Source: Anisodus tanguticus
Lineage: Eukaryota; Streptophyta; Magnoliopsida; Solanales; Solanaceae
DNA length: 64,000 bases
Reading direction: 5' to 3'
Assembly (NCBI GenBank): GCA_034509755.1
Contig: CM067557.1
Location: 12,500,001-12,564,000 of the forward strand
Below the pieces are notes generated by a model. That model was not told the origin of the DNA, did not search any database, and saw only the letters and a list, made by a program, of their open reading frames with translations. A program made the translations under genes and the position numbers. Positions 11,637-22,969 of the stretch are shown in pieces. Position 1 is the stretch's first letter, and every line of letters starts with the position of its first letter.

Positions 11637-12061
11637 TCCAAAGGCCGACAAGGTCATACAAGACTACTATATACAGGACACCTGTATACAAGCCTCTAAG
11701 AAAGTACATGACGTCAAAAGGTTGGGACAAAGCCCCGCCATGCCTATAAATACAAGCAAAAATCATCATACCAAGATAGACCGACACTCCGAAACAATGG
11801 GAGTGCTCCAAAATCCGCTGAGTCAGCAACCTACTAACGTGGATCGTTGTCTTGCCTACGTGAACCTTCGGACATGAAACGCAGCGTCCCCCGACAGAAG
11901 GGACGTTAGTACGACTGATGTACTGAGTGTCAGGCATGAATAATAGCACAACAGGGATATAACAACAACTGAAGTAGAAATAGTTGACCAGCAGTAAATG
12001 CCTCTGAGGGCCCTAATACATATGCCTAAATGATATGCATAATGCAAATGCAGTATCTATA

Positions 12062-12140
<79 letters not shown>

Positions 12141-13254
12141 TGCGGAACGTGCAACCCGATCCAATATATGTTAGTGTTGCGGAACGTGCAACCCGATCCA
12201 ATATATGTTAGTGTTGCGGAACGTGCAACCCGATCCAATCTATGTTAGTGTTGCGAAACGTGCAACCCGATCCAATATATTCTATGTATATATGCATGAA
12301 TGACAATGAAACATTCTGAACTTATCGGATGGCATAATATCCTCGCCCCTTTGTCTAACATTGGAAGTACTTAACATGTACCTTCGGCTAATATTAGGAA
12401 TATCAACATTTCTCCTATATACCTCAATAAGGATTTAGGAACATATCTAGACATGTTTTTAACATAGGAATCAACTACATGAATATTCATAACTACTAAG
12501 AGTAGAATAATTTATGGAATAATATCACAGTTATATTTCGTTACATGGAACATGCCAAAAGAAAGAAATAATTTGCATTAACATACCTCAATAAGTGGAG
12601 AAAACCTTAATTTGTACTTTAGAGCTCTTGAAAACTCTCAAATTACTTTAACCAAAGTAAGAACTTTGGCCGAACATAACACCAGATAAAGGAAAGGAAA
12701 AGAAGAAATTTGTTTTCTAAATGAACGAAATGGGGATTGTTTCTTTGATCTTCAAGAATTCTCAAACAAAGGTATGTTTACTTAAATGAAATGTACTGAA
12801 CCATTTTTAAGTGCCATTTAATGCCCCCATAATTGTGTCTCCCACCCAGCCAATTCTTTGGCGGTGGAGAGCCTTAATCAACGCCACATACACACCACAT
12901 GCACGCCACTTCATTAATTAAGTGACTTGCCTCCGTATAATTTATCAATGACACACATAATTAATTTTGTGATCCCAATTCACTTAAATCTTGATAACTT
13001 ATAAAATCTTCATATACTCAATATCATAATCTTGTGATATGACACTAGTCCATAACCTCATTAGGGATATACAACTATTATTATTAACCCCCATCGTCAC
13101 ACTTGTTACGTCCAAAATTATTTCAGGGTTTTATCCTTTTATATACTAATCTCTTTATTAGCATACGTAAATATAACATAAATTCCCCGAGGCTCGGGTC
13201 TACTTGCCTACGTTTAGGTGCTCAACCCATTGCCCAAAATTATAGGATGTTACA
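11512..13254 (-). repeat. Gypsy 3' LTR (left on + strand), 1743 bp
   Basis: Closely similar to 18244-19873. The extra length comes from longer TA and GT runs (12075-12140) and four instead of two 37-bp repeats. The short open frames in this interval on both strands are LTR and microsatellite sequence, not genes. Confidence 0.93.
12075..12288. repeat. TA/GT microsatellite followed by four 37-bp tandem repeats
   Basis: An (AT)n run to about 12114 is followed by (GT)n to 12140. Four copies of a 37-bp unit starting TGCGGAACGTGCAACCCGAT then begin at 12141, 12178, 12215 and 12252. The other LTR has two copies (18832 and following). Units are identical or nearly so except for the last. A shorter (TA)n run lies at about 11601-11632. 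Confidence 0.92.
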
Positions 13255-13267
13255 TTCTTCCCCCCTT
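13255..13267 (-). other. Gypsy polypurine tract
   Basis: AAGGGGGGAAGAA on the minus strand directly abuts the 3' LTR; it primes plus-strand DNA synthesis in LTR elements. Confidence 0.85.
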
Positions 13268-13439
13268 AGAAACATTCGTTCTCGAATGTTGGAGTGACAA
13301 CTACTTTTTTTTCTCACATGCAAATAACGTATCATACATCAGTACATCTACACATCTACATCAAACTTCTCATGGTCCTTAAGCATTAATTATAATATCA
13401 TGAATTAGAATTTACCTTATATTTCTCTTGGAACCTCGA

Positions 13440-14643
13440 CGTTAGTCTGGAATAGGTGTGGATATTTGTGTATCATTTTCTCTTCCGCCTCCCATGTCAT
13501 CTCTTTCACGTTCTTATTTCGCCACATACTTTTACAGAGGCTACTTCTTCAGTCCTCAGCTTGCGGACTTGTCAATCTAGGATAGCAACATGAACCTCTT
13601 CATATGATAAACCCTCTGTAATCTCCACATCGTCAATTGGTACAATCCAGGAAGGATCTCCAATATATGCTCTCAACATGGAAACATGGAAATCTGGATG
13701 AACAAACTCCAACTCCGAAGGCAAATCCAACTCGTAAGCTACGTGGCCAATTCGTCGGATTATGCGATATGACCCAATATACCTTGGACTGAGTTTTCCT
13801 TTCTTCCCGAATCTCATTACACCCTTCATAGGCGAAATCTTCAAGTAAACCCAATCATTTACCAGAAACTCTAAGTCTCGTCGTCGCACATCTGATTACG
13901 ACTTCTGATGACTCTCAGTGGTTAATAATCATTCTTGAATAATCTTCATCTTCTCTATGGCTTGGTGTACTAAGTCCGCCCGTACAATGCCTCATGTGGA
14001 GCCATTTTAATATTGGCATGATAGATGTTATTGTATGAGAACTCAATAAGAGGTAAATGATCATCCCAACTTCCCTTGAAGTCCAGTACATAAGCTCGTA
14101 GCATATCCTCGAGCGTCTGAATCGTACGCTCGGCCTGTCCGTCTGTCTGAGGATGGAAAGTTGTGCTAAGATTAATTTGGGTGCCTAAACCTTTCTGAAA
14201 TGACTTTCAGAAGTTAGCTGTAAACTGTGCACCTCGGTAAGATATAATAGAGATAGGCACACCATGAAGGCGAAAATCTCCTTGATATACAACTTCACGT
14301 AATCCTCGGCTGTGTATGTAGTTTTCACCGGTAAGAAATGAGCTGATTTGGTCAGTCTGTCAACAATTACCCAGATAGAATCAAACATACGGTAAGAACG
14401 AGGTAAACTTGTAATGTAGTCCATATTAATTATTTCCCATTTCCATATCGGAATTTCAATGTTCTGCGTCAAACCACCGAGCTTCTGGTATTCTACTTTT
14501 ACTTGCTGACAATTAGGACACTGAAGTACAAATTCCGCCACGCTCCTCTTCATGTCATTCCACCAATAGATACTCTTAAGATCATGGTAAATTTTAGTAG
14601 AGCCAGAATGAATGGAATATTGTGAACAATGAACCTCCGTCAT
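13440..14643 (-). pseudogene. Gypsy integrase and chromodomain, broken
   Basis: The segment 14643-14185 encodes the integrase N-terminal HHCC zinc region (HCSQYSIHSG, then CPNCQQVK) and the start of the catalytic core (MDYITSLP, DRLTKSAHFLPV). After a break, 13889-13572 encodes the C-terminal GPY/F-like module (GKLSPRYIGSYRIIRRIG) with HPDFHVSMLRAY. The frame then meets a TGA at about 13576. Read through it, the chromodomain-like tail (RKLRTEEVASVK, then, after a one-base shift, EMTWEAEEKM) continues to about 13445. The chromodomain is thought to steer integration to particular chromatin. Catalytic function is lost here through the breaks at 14185-13889. Confidence 0.85.
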
Positions 14644-14784
14644 AATTCTATCTCGTAATCCTACTACATTTGGAACACATAGATGGCCTTGGTACCTGAG
14701 AATCCCATGCTCGTCAATCTCAAAAGTTGTGGTTTTCTTCTGTTGAATGCCCTCTCTGATCTTCTTCAGACTAGGGTCTTCCCA

Positions 14785-16736
14785 TTATCGTTCCTTAACT
14801 TCTGATATGAGGGACGATTCTGACATATTCTGAATCACAAAACCACCATCCTCTGAATCCCTTAACCGGGCTCCAAAACTAGCTAACTGATGGAGCTCCC
14901 TTACTAACTCCTTCATCTCGACCTGCACTGGAGTCGAGCTGATCATCGACTTACGACTGAGTGCGTCTGCTACAACATTAGCCTTACCGGGATGATATAA
15001 GATACCCACATCATAATCTTTCAATAATTCAAGTAGTGCCGCCAAATCTTCAGTGCATAGACCACTACGGCCAATTCTAAATCATGTGTCGGATAGTTTT
15101 TCTCATGTTTTCTCAATTGCCTTGAAACATAGGCAATCACCTTACTATGTTGCATTAGCACGCATCCTAGACCTGCTCCCGAGGTATCACAATACACAAC
15201 ATAGCCTTCTGGACCCTCTGGGAGAGTAAGGACTAGTGTCGATGTTAGTCTGTCTTTTAACTCTTGGAAACTCTGTTCACACGCATCGGACCACTGGAAA
15301 TTTATGGCCTTTTGCGTCAACTTCGTTAATGGTGCTGATATGATAGAAAATCCTTCTACAAACCTCCTGTAATAGTCGGCTAAGCCCAGAAAGCTGCGAA
15401 CCTCTATTGGAGTCGTCGGCCTCGGCCAATTCTTCACTACTTCAATCTTATGGGTGTCAACTCTTATACCCTCGTCTGACACTATATGACCAAGGAAAGC
15501 CACGGACTTCAGCCAAAACTCACACTTAGAGAGCTTTGCATACAACTTATGATCCCGGAGTGTTTGTAGTACTATCCGCAAATAATCCACATGCTCTGCT
15601 TTCGAGTGAGAGTACACCAAAATATCATCTATAAATACTATCACAAATACATCTAGAAATGGGCGAAACACGTTGTTCATTAGATCCACAAATGTGGTTG
15701 CTGCATTTGTGAGTCCAAATGACATTACTAAGAACTCGAAGTGCCCGTATCTTGTCTTGAAAGCCGTCTTCGGAATGTCCTTCTCATTAACCCTTAGCTA
15801 ATGGTACCCTAACCTTAAGTCGATCTTTGAAAAACATCTTGCACCTTGTAACAGGTCAAACAAATCGTCAATTCGGGGAAGAGGGTACTTGTTCTTGATA
15901 GTGACTTTATTCAGCTGTCGATAGTCGATACACATCCCTAACGAGCCATTTTTCTTTCGTACAAACAATACCAGCGCACCCCAAGAAGATATGCTAGGCC
16001 TAATAAAGACTTTCTCAAGCAGATATTTTAATTGCTCCTTTAATTCTTTCAATTCAGTTGGAGTTATTCTATAAGGAGGAATATATATCGGATGAGTGTC
16101 TGGCAACACGTCTATACCGAACTCAATTTCCCTCTCGGGAGGAAGGCCTGGAAGTTCATCTGGAAATACATCAAGAAACACATCAAGAAACTCATTAACC
16201 ACCGGAATTGATTGAGAAGTAGGTGGTTCGTCATCGACATCTCTAGCCGAAACAATATGGTATATGCAACCTTTGGAGATCATCTTTCTTGCCTTAAGGT
16301 ATGAAATAAACATACCTTTCAGCATCGCCGTAATACCCTTCCATTCAAGGACTGGCTCGCTTGGGAACTAAAATGTAACAATCTTTGTCCAGCAATCAAC
16401 ATTAGTGTAGCATGATGCTAGACAATCCATGCCCATAATAACATCGAAGTCAACCATTTCTAATTCTACCAAATCCGCTAGGGTCTGACGGCTATAAACC
16501 AATACTGCATAATTCCGATAGACCCGTCTAGCGACTACCAATTCACCAACTGGTGTAGATACCACAAATGGATCTCTTATCAACTCAAGTTTCACACCAA
16601 ATTTAGAGGCAATAAAAGGAGTAATATATGATAGATTGGAGCCTGGATCTAACAACGCATACACATTATGTGAAAAGACTGATAATGTACATCTAATGAC
16701 ATCAAGTGAGGACTCCTGATCCTGTCGTCCCATCAA
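14785..16736 (-). pseudogene. Gypsy protease, reverse transcriptase and RNase H, broken
   Basis: The protease (16736-16368) has ALLDPGSNLSYIT, where the usual D-T/S-G active site reads DPG, a form common in plant elements of this type. The RT starts in 16325-15798 (KEQLKYLLEKVFIRPSISSW, then SKIDLRLGYH) and continues in 15725-15021 with the catalytic FIDDILVYS and FLGHIVSDEGI. RNase H follows (VVYCDTSGAGLGCVLMQ) and ends in 15045-14785 with YHPGKANVVADALSRK. Interruptions lie between 16368 and 16325, 15798 and 15725, and at about 15030. The motifs are otherwise well kept, so decay is fairly recent. Confidence 0.9.
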
Positions 16737-16739
16737 TGC

Positions 16740-17985
16740 ATAAATGTGGTTCTGGCCCCTACCTCTACCGCGACCGGATAACGTCTGTTGACTCTGTCCT
16801 GACGGGCGTACTGATTGTGATGAAGCTGCTGCAGATCCGGTCGGCTGAGCCCTAACACCTTCGCCTCTTGTCGGGCATTCTCACATAAAATGACCAGGTT
16901 CACCACAAGAATAACACACATTTTCTCTTTGTCAGCACAGCCCTAGATGGGTCTTACCACACTGCTCACATCAAGCCAATGGCGGTCTCATCAGAATAGA
17001 ATTCCCCTCTATAATAAGATCCTAACGCTCGTGAACTCCGCCCTGGTCCCGACTGAACATACCGATCAGCCCTCGACCCTGAAAATGGCAATGATGCGCT
17101 TGCTGCTGGGTAAGATAGTCATCTATAAAGCTGTGGCCTGGGCCCACCTCTGAAATCCCTCACGTCACCTACGGATCGAGCTTTCTTATGCTAGCCCTTA
17201 TCACCTTCTCGATCTACCTGTTGTTGCCTTTTACGATCCTCCAAATTCTATGCATAAGCCTAAATGCGAGAGATATCCATAATCGGATTCAGAGAAGCTG
17301 TAGTACACTCGTTAACCAAGTGTGGCCCCAAGCCAGTAACAAACCTATGTACCCGGTCACTCATCTCCGCTATAATCATAGGTGCATATCTGGCCAATGA
17401 ATTAAACTACAAGTTATATTCTCGAACACTCATGCTGCCCTGTTCAAAGCGTAAGAACCTATCCTACCTGGCCCATCGAAGCCCGACTGGCAGAAAATAT
17501 TGTAAGAAGGCCTCTGAAAATTTTCTCTATCCTGCTGGTGGGGCACAAAGTCTCCTAGATTGCTCTCATATTTCATACCAGGTTACTGCGACATCCCGCA
17601 GTCTATAAGAAATAAACTTTACCGACTCAGTATCGGTAGCATCCATCACCCGCAAGGTACGCTGTACCTGATCCAGAAAATTATGCAGGTCTGCGTTCAG
17701 GTCTGATCCCGTGAATACCGGAGGGTCTAGATTAATGAAATCCAGAGCTCTCGTGCTAGCAGCTCTATCAGAAGGACTAGGAACCTGATGATGGGCCTGA
17801 GTGGCCACCAATTGTGTCAATAACTGTACAACACTCCGCATATCAAGATCCACATCTAGAGTATCAAGTGGAGGAACTAGGGGTACTGCAACTCCACTAA
17901 TTTCCTCCGATGGTGGTGAACTAGGGGAATCATATGAAGAAGTCATACCATGGGTCACACTCTGGCCCTCACTAGCAGGTGGCAA
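16740..17985 (-). pseudogene. Gypsy gag, broken
   Basis: The segment 17985-17566 encodes an acidic, Ser/Pro-rich N-terminus followed by DFINLDPPVFTGSDLNADLH and FLDQVQRTLRVM, the conserved start of the retrotransposon gag domain in chromoviruses. The gag domain continues towards 17000 in shifted frames. At 16921-16863 a CCHC zinc knuckle (CYSCGEPGHFM, stop, ECP) binds the RNA genome in this family; its Arg codon is now TGA. The + strand open frames at 16947-17608 are shadows of this region. Confidence 0.82.
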
Positions 17986-18227
17986 TCAGCTTCAATGCCC
18001 TCACACTCTTGAACTTCTTCCTTGCTATAGGCATTGCTGGAATCATAAACACGAGACGAATTAGGAATGAAATACTTATAACTCAGCTCTACTGCACAAT
18101 TTATGAGATGAAAGAATGGAAACCATCCCTAAATGTTAGGCAGCATCCTGCTTATAAGTATAGTGCACAACATACCCATAAACAAGACTCTACTAGACAC
18201 GGCTTGTAGACTCACTAGGACAGACAT

Positions 18228-18239
18228 GCTCTGATACCA
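18228..18239 (-). other. Gypsy primer-binding site
   Basis: Read on the minus strand it is TGGTATCAGAGC, complementary to the 3' end of plant initiator methionine tRNA; it lies 4 bp from the 5' LTR. Confidence 0.9.
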
Positions 18240-18243
18240 AGTT

Positions 18244-19873
18244 TGTCACGACCCAAACCGGAAGGCCGCAACGGGCACCCGAACCTTACCCGCCGGGTAC
18301 CACCAATCACACAGTCAACACCTAATCATAATTAAATACGGACTAAGCCGAAAAAAATTATGGAAAATCTTAACCAGAAAACCAACTTCTATATATATAT
18401 ATATACATCTCAAAGGCCGATAAGGCCATACAAGACTACTACACACAGGACATCTGTCTACAAGCTTCTAAGAAAGTATATGACGTCAAAAGGTCGAGAC
18501 AGGGCCCCGCCATACCCATAGATACAAGCAAAAATGACAGTACCAAGATTGACCGACACTCTGAAATAAGGGGAGTGCTCTAAAAATCTGTTGAGTCAGC
18601 AATTGCCTACGTGAACTTACGGGCATGAAACGCAGTGTTCCCCGAAAAAAGAGACGTCGTACGACTGATGTACTGAGTATGTCAGGCATGAATAATAGCA
18701 CAACAGGGATATAACAACAACTGAAGCAGAAACAACTGACCAGCAGTAAATGCCTCTGAGGGCCCTAATACATATGCCTATATATTATGCATAATGCAAA
18801 TGCGATATATATATATATATATATATATATGTTGCGGAACGTGCAACCCGATCCAATATATGTTAGTGTTGCAGAACGTGCAACCCTATCTAATATATTA
18901 TATGTATATATGCATGAATGACAATGAAACATTCTGAACTTATCGGATGACATAATATCCTCGCCCCTTTGACTAACATTGGAAGTACTTAACATGTACC
19001 TTCGACTAATATTGGGAATATCAACATTTCTCCTATATACCTCAATAAGCATTTAGGAACATATTTAGACATGCTTTTTAAAATAGGAATCAATAACATG
19101 AATATTCTTAACTACTAGGAGTAGAATAATTTATGAAATAATATCACAGTTATATTTCGTTACATGGAACATGTCAAAAGAAAGAAATAATTTGCATTAC
19201 CATACCTCAATAAATGGAGAAAACCTTAATTTGCACTTTAGAGCTCGTGAAAACTCTCGAATTACTTTAACCAAAGTAAGAACTTTGGCCGAACATAACA
19301 CGAGATAAAGGAAAGGAAAAGAAGCAATTTGTTTTCTAAATGAACGAAATGGGGACTGTTTCTTTGATCTTCAAGAATTCTCACACAAAGGTATGTTTAC
19401 TTAAATGAAATGTATTGAACCATTTCTAAGTGCCATTTAATGGCCCCATAATTGAGTCTCCCACCCAGCCAATTCTTTGGCGGTGGAGAGCCTTAATCAA
19501 CAATACATACACACCACATGCACTCCACTTCATTAATTAAGTGACTTACCTCCGTATAATTTATCAATGACACACATAATTAATTTCGTGATCCCAATTC
19601 ACTTAAATCTTGATAACTTATAAAACTTTCATCTACTCAATATCATAATATTGTGATATGACACTAGTCCATAACATCATTGGGGATATACAACTATTAT
19701 TATTAACCCCTATCGTCACACTTGTTACGTCCAAAATTATTTCGGGGTTTTATCCTTTTATATACTAATATCTTTATTAGCATACGTAAATATACCATAA
19801 ATTCCCCGAGGCTCGGGTCTACTATCCTACGTTTAGGTGCTCAATCCATTGCCCAAAATTACGGGATGTTACA
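18244..19873 (-). repeat. Gypsy 5' LTR (right on + strand), 1630 bp
   Basis: It begins TGTCACGACCC and ends GGATGTTACA, with GTACA directly after. It has two 37-bp repeats (18832-about 18900) and a short TA run at 18805-18830. Similarity to the other LTR looks well above 90% by eye, but I could not compute it. Confidence 0.93.
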
Positions 19874-19955
19874 GTACACATTATATATATTTGTATTAAT
19901 GAGAAAGACCCCGCAAGGGAGATTAATACAATCTTACATGCTATCAAGAGCCAAA
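19874..19955 (+). repeat. Copia-2 5' LTR right part and primer-binding site
   Basis: 19874-19938 resumes the copia-2 LTR exactly where 11511 left off, ending ATCTTACA. At 19939, TGCTATCAAGAGCC is the primer-binding site, with one mismatch from the TGGTATCAAGAGCC type seen in copia-5. Confidence 0.88.
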
Positions 19956-20082
19956 TCCAAAAATACCAAAACCCTTCGTTTTCTCTTGCTAGCCACCGAC
20001 GCCCCCCACCCTCACCCAATTCGGGTGACGGTTGCCCGGAATACATTTTTCTGATTTCTTTTCCTTTTTTTTTTTGGCTTCC

Positions 20083-20767
20083 ATGTCTCATCCCACCTCT
20101 CTTAAAGCTTCCGCCACCTCCTCCTCCACAGTTATCAAAGACAACCCCTCTGCGTCTTCCACTTCTTCTTTCCATCCGGCATTCGCCGTTATAAATATCA
20201 AGAATTTAATTCCCTTAATTCTTGATCAAGAAGATGATCAATATGCATCATGGGTTGAACTCTTTCATATTCACGCATGCACGTATAACGTGCTTGACCA
20301 TATTGATGACTCTTTCCCTCTACCTGTTGACGTTACAAACACGACGTGGCGTCATCTTGACGCTATCGTTAAACAATGGATTTATGACACCATATTCAAA
20401 GACTTGCTTCATACAAGTATGAAAACAGGTGCCTCGGCTCTTGAATTATGGACACGTTAGGAAGAGATATTTTTAGGATAATAAGAATACTCATGCCGTG
20501 TATTTGGAGGAACAGTTCAACAATACATGCCTTGAGAATTTTGCAAACATGTCCGAGTATTATAAACAACTAAAACTTATTGCGGATCAATTATCCAATG
20601 TGGGGACCCCAATTTTCGAAATGAAAATGGTCCTACAACTGGTTTCTGGCCTACCAAAAGGCCTATACGATACCCTAGCGGCTATGATTCAACAAGTCGA
20701 TCCACTACCAAGCTTCAACAGGGCCCGCTCACAATTACTTCTGGAAGAAACCCGACGTGCCAAGTAG
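20083..20767 (+). pseudogene. Copia-2 gag, broken
   Basis: The ATG at 20083 starts a Ser/Thr-rich leader followed by the copia gag core (FHPAFAVINIKNLIPLIL, then YASWVELFHIHA). A TAG at 20458 ends the first segment; 20498-20767 continues with YYKQLKLIADQLSNVG, MVLQLVSGLPKGLYDTL and the QLLLEETRRA helix. A proline- and glycine-rich tail with no clear zinc knuckle follows to about 21110. The equivalent region of copia-5 (60440-61301) has the same order, so the two families are related. Confidence 0.85.
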
Positions 20768-21149
20768 GACAAACACAATCAAAAGGCGCTAGCGGTTGAA
20801 ACTACCGCGAAAAATAATGCCGCCGCCGGCTAGCCACCACCGCCAGAGAACCACCAATAGCGGAACAACCGCGGCAGAGGCCACGACACAGGTCGTGGGG
20901 GCAAAGGCCGCGGGAAAGGAGGCTGGACCGGCCAGCAGTCCAACAGGCAGCAACAATTGCCCAGTGGCTCCCAGCCTTGGGCCAGCCCAGGGTGGCCCAA
21001 TTTTGGAAACTAGGCCGTTGCTGCCAACCCGGTCCAGCAAGCTGTAGCCCAGTTTTCTAGCAATTAGCAGCCCAGCCTTTTGGGACGGTATCCAGTACCC
21101 AATACCCAGCAGCTGAGCAGGCCTACTTCAACATGGCCCGGCCGCAAGG

Positions 21150-22500
21150 TCCGACAGGCCTGACCTCCACTGATTTGGGTCAGGCTTGCAAACCTTTAAA
21201 TCTCCAACAGCCCGATGAAAATTGGTACATGGATATAGAAGCCACATCTCACCTCACCTCACCCACTCATCATGTAATCTTTTCAAGTTTTTTCATTTAA
21301 AGTATCCTCAATTTATTACGGTTGGTAATGGTCATCTCATTCCAATTCAAGGTTATGATACCACCTACACCCAACCACCTCACCCGCATTTCTCCCTAAA
21401 TAACATCATTTATACCCTCAACATTATTAAAAATTTAATATATATTAGGAAATTTATGTTGAGTTTGACCCCTTTGGTTTTTCTTTGAAGGATCAACATA
21501 CGGGGACACCTCTTACGAGATGCAATAGTATGGGACCTCTATCATTTCACCTCCACCTCCGCTGCCAGTTCTCGCTCTCACACCTCCCTCGCTGACATCT
21601 CTCCGTCAACTTAGCACAATAGACTTGGACACCCAAGAGCTCCTATTTTAAATTTTCTTAGAAGCAATAATTTAATTCGTTGTAATAATGGAAACTTGTC
21701 CAACATTGTTTTTCTTGCCCGTTATGCAAACATGTTCGCCTTCCTTTTCAGTTTTCTTTAAGTGTTACGTTTTCTCTCTTTGACATTGTTCATGAAGATT
21801 TATGGACATCTCCCATTACTAGCTCACTGGGTCATAAATTTTATCTCATCTTATTAGATGACTACTCTCACTTTATATGGGTTTATCCGCTTAAATTCAA
21901 GTCTGAAGTGTTTTCCAAGTTACTTGAATTCCATGTATATGTCAAAACACAATTTGAAAAAGCCATAAAATCTTTTAATGTGATAATGGTTGTAAGTTTA
22001 ATAATTCCGCTTTCACAAAAAAATTTTTCTAATAACGGCATGGTTTCCCGGTTTTTGTGTTCCCACACCTCCCCCCCAAAATGGCAAGGCCGAATGAATC
22101 ATTCACACTATCAATAACATGATTCTTACAATCCTATTTCATGCCTCTCCCCCCATCCTTTTGGGTATATGCTGTTAAAATGGCCGAATATATTCTAAAT
22201 ATTTTGCCCACCCAAACTCTCCGAAATAAAACACCTACCGAAATTTCTATTCCTTAGATCCCATCTTATGAGCACTTATGGATTTTCGATTGAATCTTGC
22301 CTCCACGGCCCCATATAAACTTGCACCCCGCACTACTCCTTGTGTGTTCTTAGGTTTCCCGCCCAATCATAGGGGATATCTGTGCTATGACTTGTCTTCC
22401 CACAAAATCATTATGTCTCGTCGTGTCACATTTAATGAACAAATTTTCGCTTTTGCAAATATCTAAATTTTCCAAAACACAGATTATACGTTTCTAGACG
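21150..22500 (+). pseudogene. Copia-2 protease and integrase, heavily broken
   Basis: At about 21205-21245 the protease active site reads WYMDIEATSHLT in place of the usual D-T-G-A-T-S-H, so the catalytic motif itself is lost. The pre-integrase module (about 21600), the integrase core (about 21780-22050) and the C-terminal conserved stretch (22278-22466, with APRTTPCVFLGFPPNHRGYL and RRVTFNEQIF) follow in different frames with many stops. A Pro/Thr/His-rich linker (22520-22960) leads towards the RT; the open frames 22540-22829 and the minus frames there come from that biased composition. Confidence 0.8.
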
Positions 22501-22969
22501 AGTCCGACATCTCCCCCATCTACAGCTCGTTACTCTATCGTGACACCACTAGTCCATCACGATCGGAACCCACTGTTCTGGCTCTGCCGAACTTCACAGC
22601 CGCCACCCCTACCCCATCGAGTCTCATATTCCCTATGTCACTCCATTCCTGCTGGTACGTCCCACACAACCAGGCCAGCCAACTCGACCCGACACCCAGT
22701 ACGGAAACCACCACCAACCATCGCGACTCCAATCTCCCACCAAACATAGCCAACCCACTCACTCACCGTCGTGACCCCACCCCATTACCATTATTGCCCC
22801 AAACCCACCACCACCGACTCATCCCGTGACAAATCCGACCCTACCCTCACCTGTGGCAACACCCACCCAGAACACCACTGGCCCGACCCATTACCATATT
22901 ATCCCAAACGCCGCTACCCACACTGCATCACCAATACCTGAACTGACAGCCAACATAATGCCCCCCATG

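Larger units (their letters stand above)
11512..19873 (-). mobile_element. Chromodomain Ty3/gypsy LTR retrotransposon (Tekay/Del-like), full structure
   Basis: Both LTRs (11512-13254 and 18244-19873) begin TGTCACGACCC and end TGTTACA on the + strand; the element reads on the minus strand. Flanking GTACA is perfect (11507-11511, 19874-19878). The PBS is TGGTATCAGAGC (minus, 18228-18239), matching initiator Met-tRNA, and a polypurine tract lies at 13255-13267. The gene order on the minus strand is gag, protease, RT, RNase H, integrase, chromodomain. The frame is broken in several places, so it is non-autonomous, but all structural parts are present. Length is 8.36 kb. The clade is inferred from long LTRs, the gag motif and the chromodomain. 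Confidence 0.95.

Noticed and set aside
11453..12248. Cluster of overlapping short open frames on both strands
   Set aside because: They lie within the gypsy LTR, run through TA and GT microsatellites and encode Tyr/Ile or Cys/Val repeats.
12141..12288. Regularly repeated 37-bp units, considered as a CRISPR-like array
   Set aside because: The units are directly contiguous with no spacers, lie in a retrotransposon LTR and recur in its partner LTR; this is a plant genome.
13440..17985. Endogenous pararetrovirus (caulimovirid) as the source of the RT
   Set aside because: LTRs, a Met-tRNA primer site, integrase and a chromodomain are present, and no movement or coat protein is seen; this is a Ty3/gypsy element.
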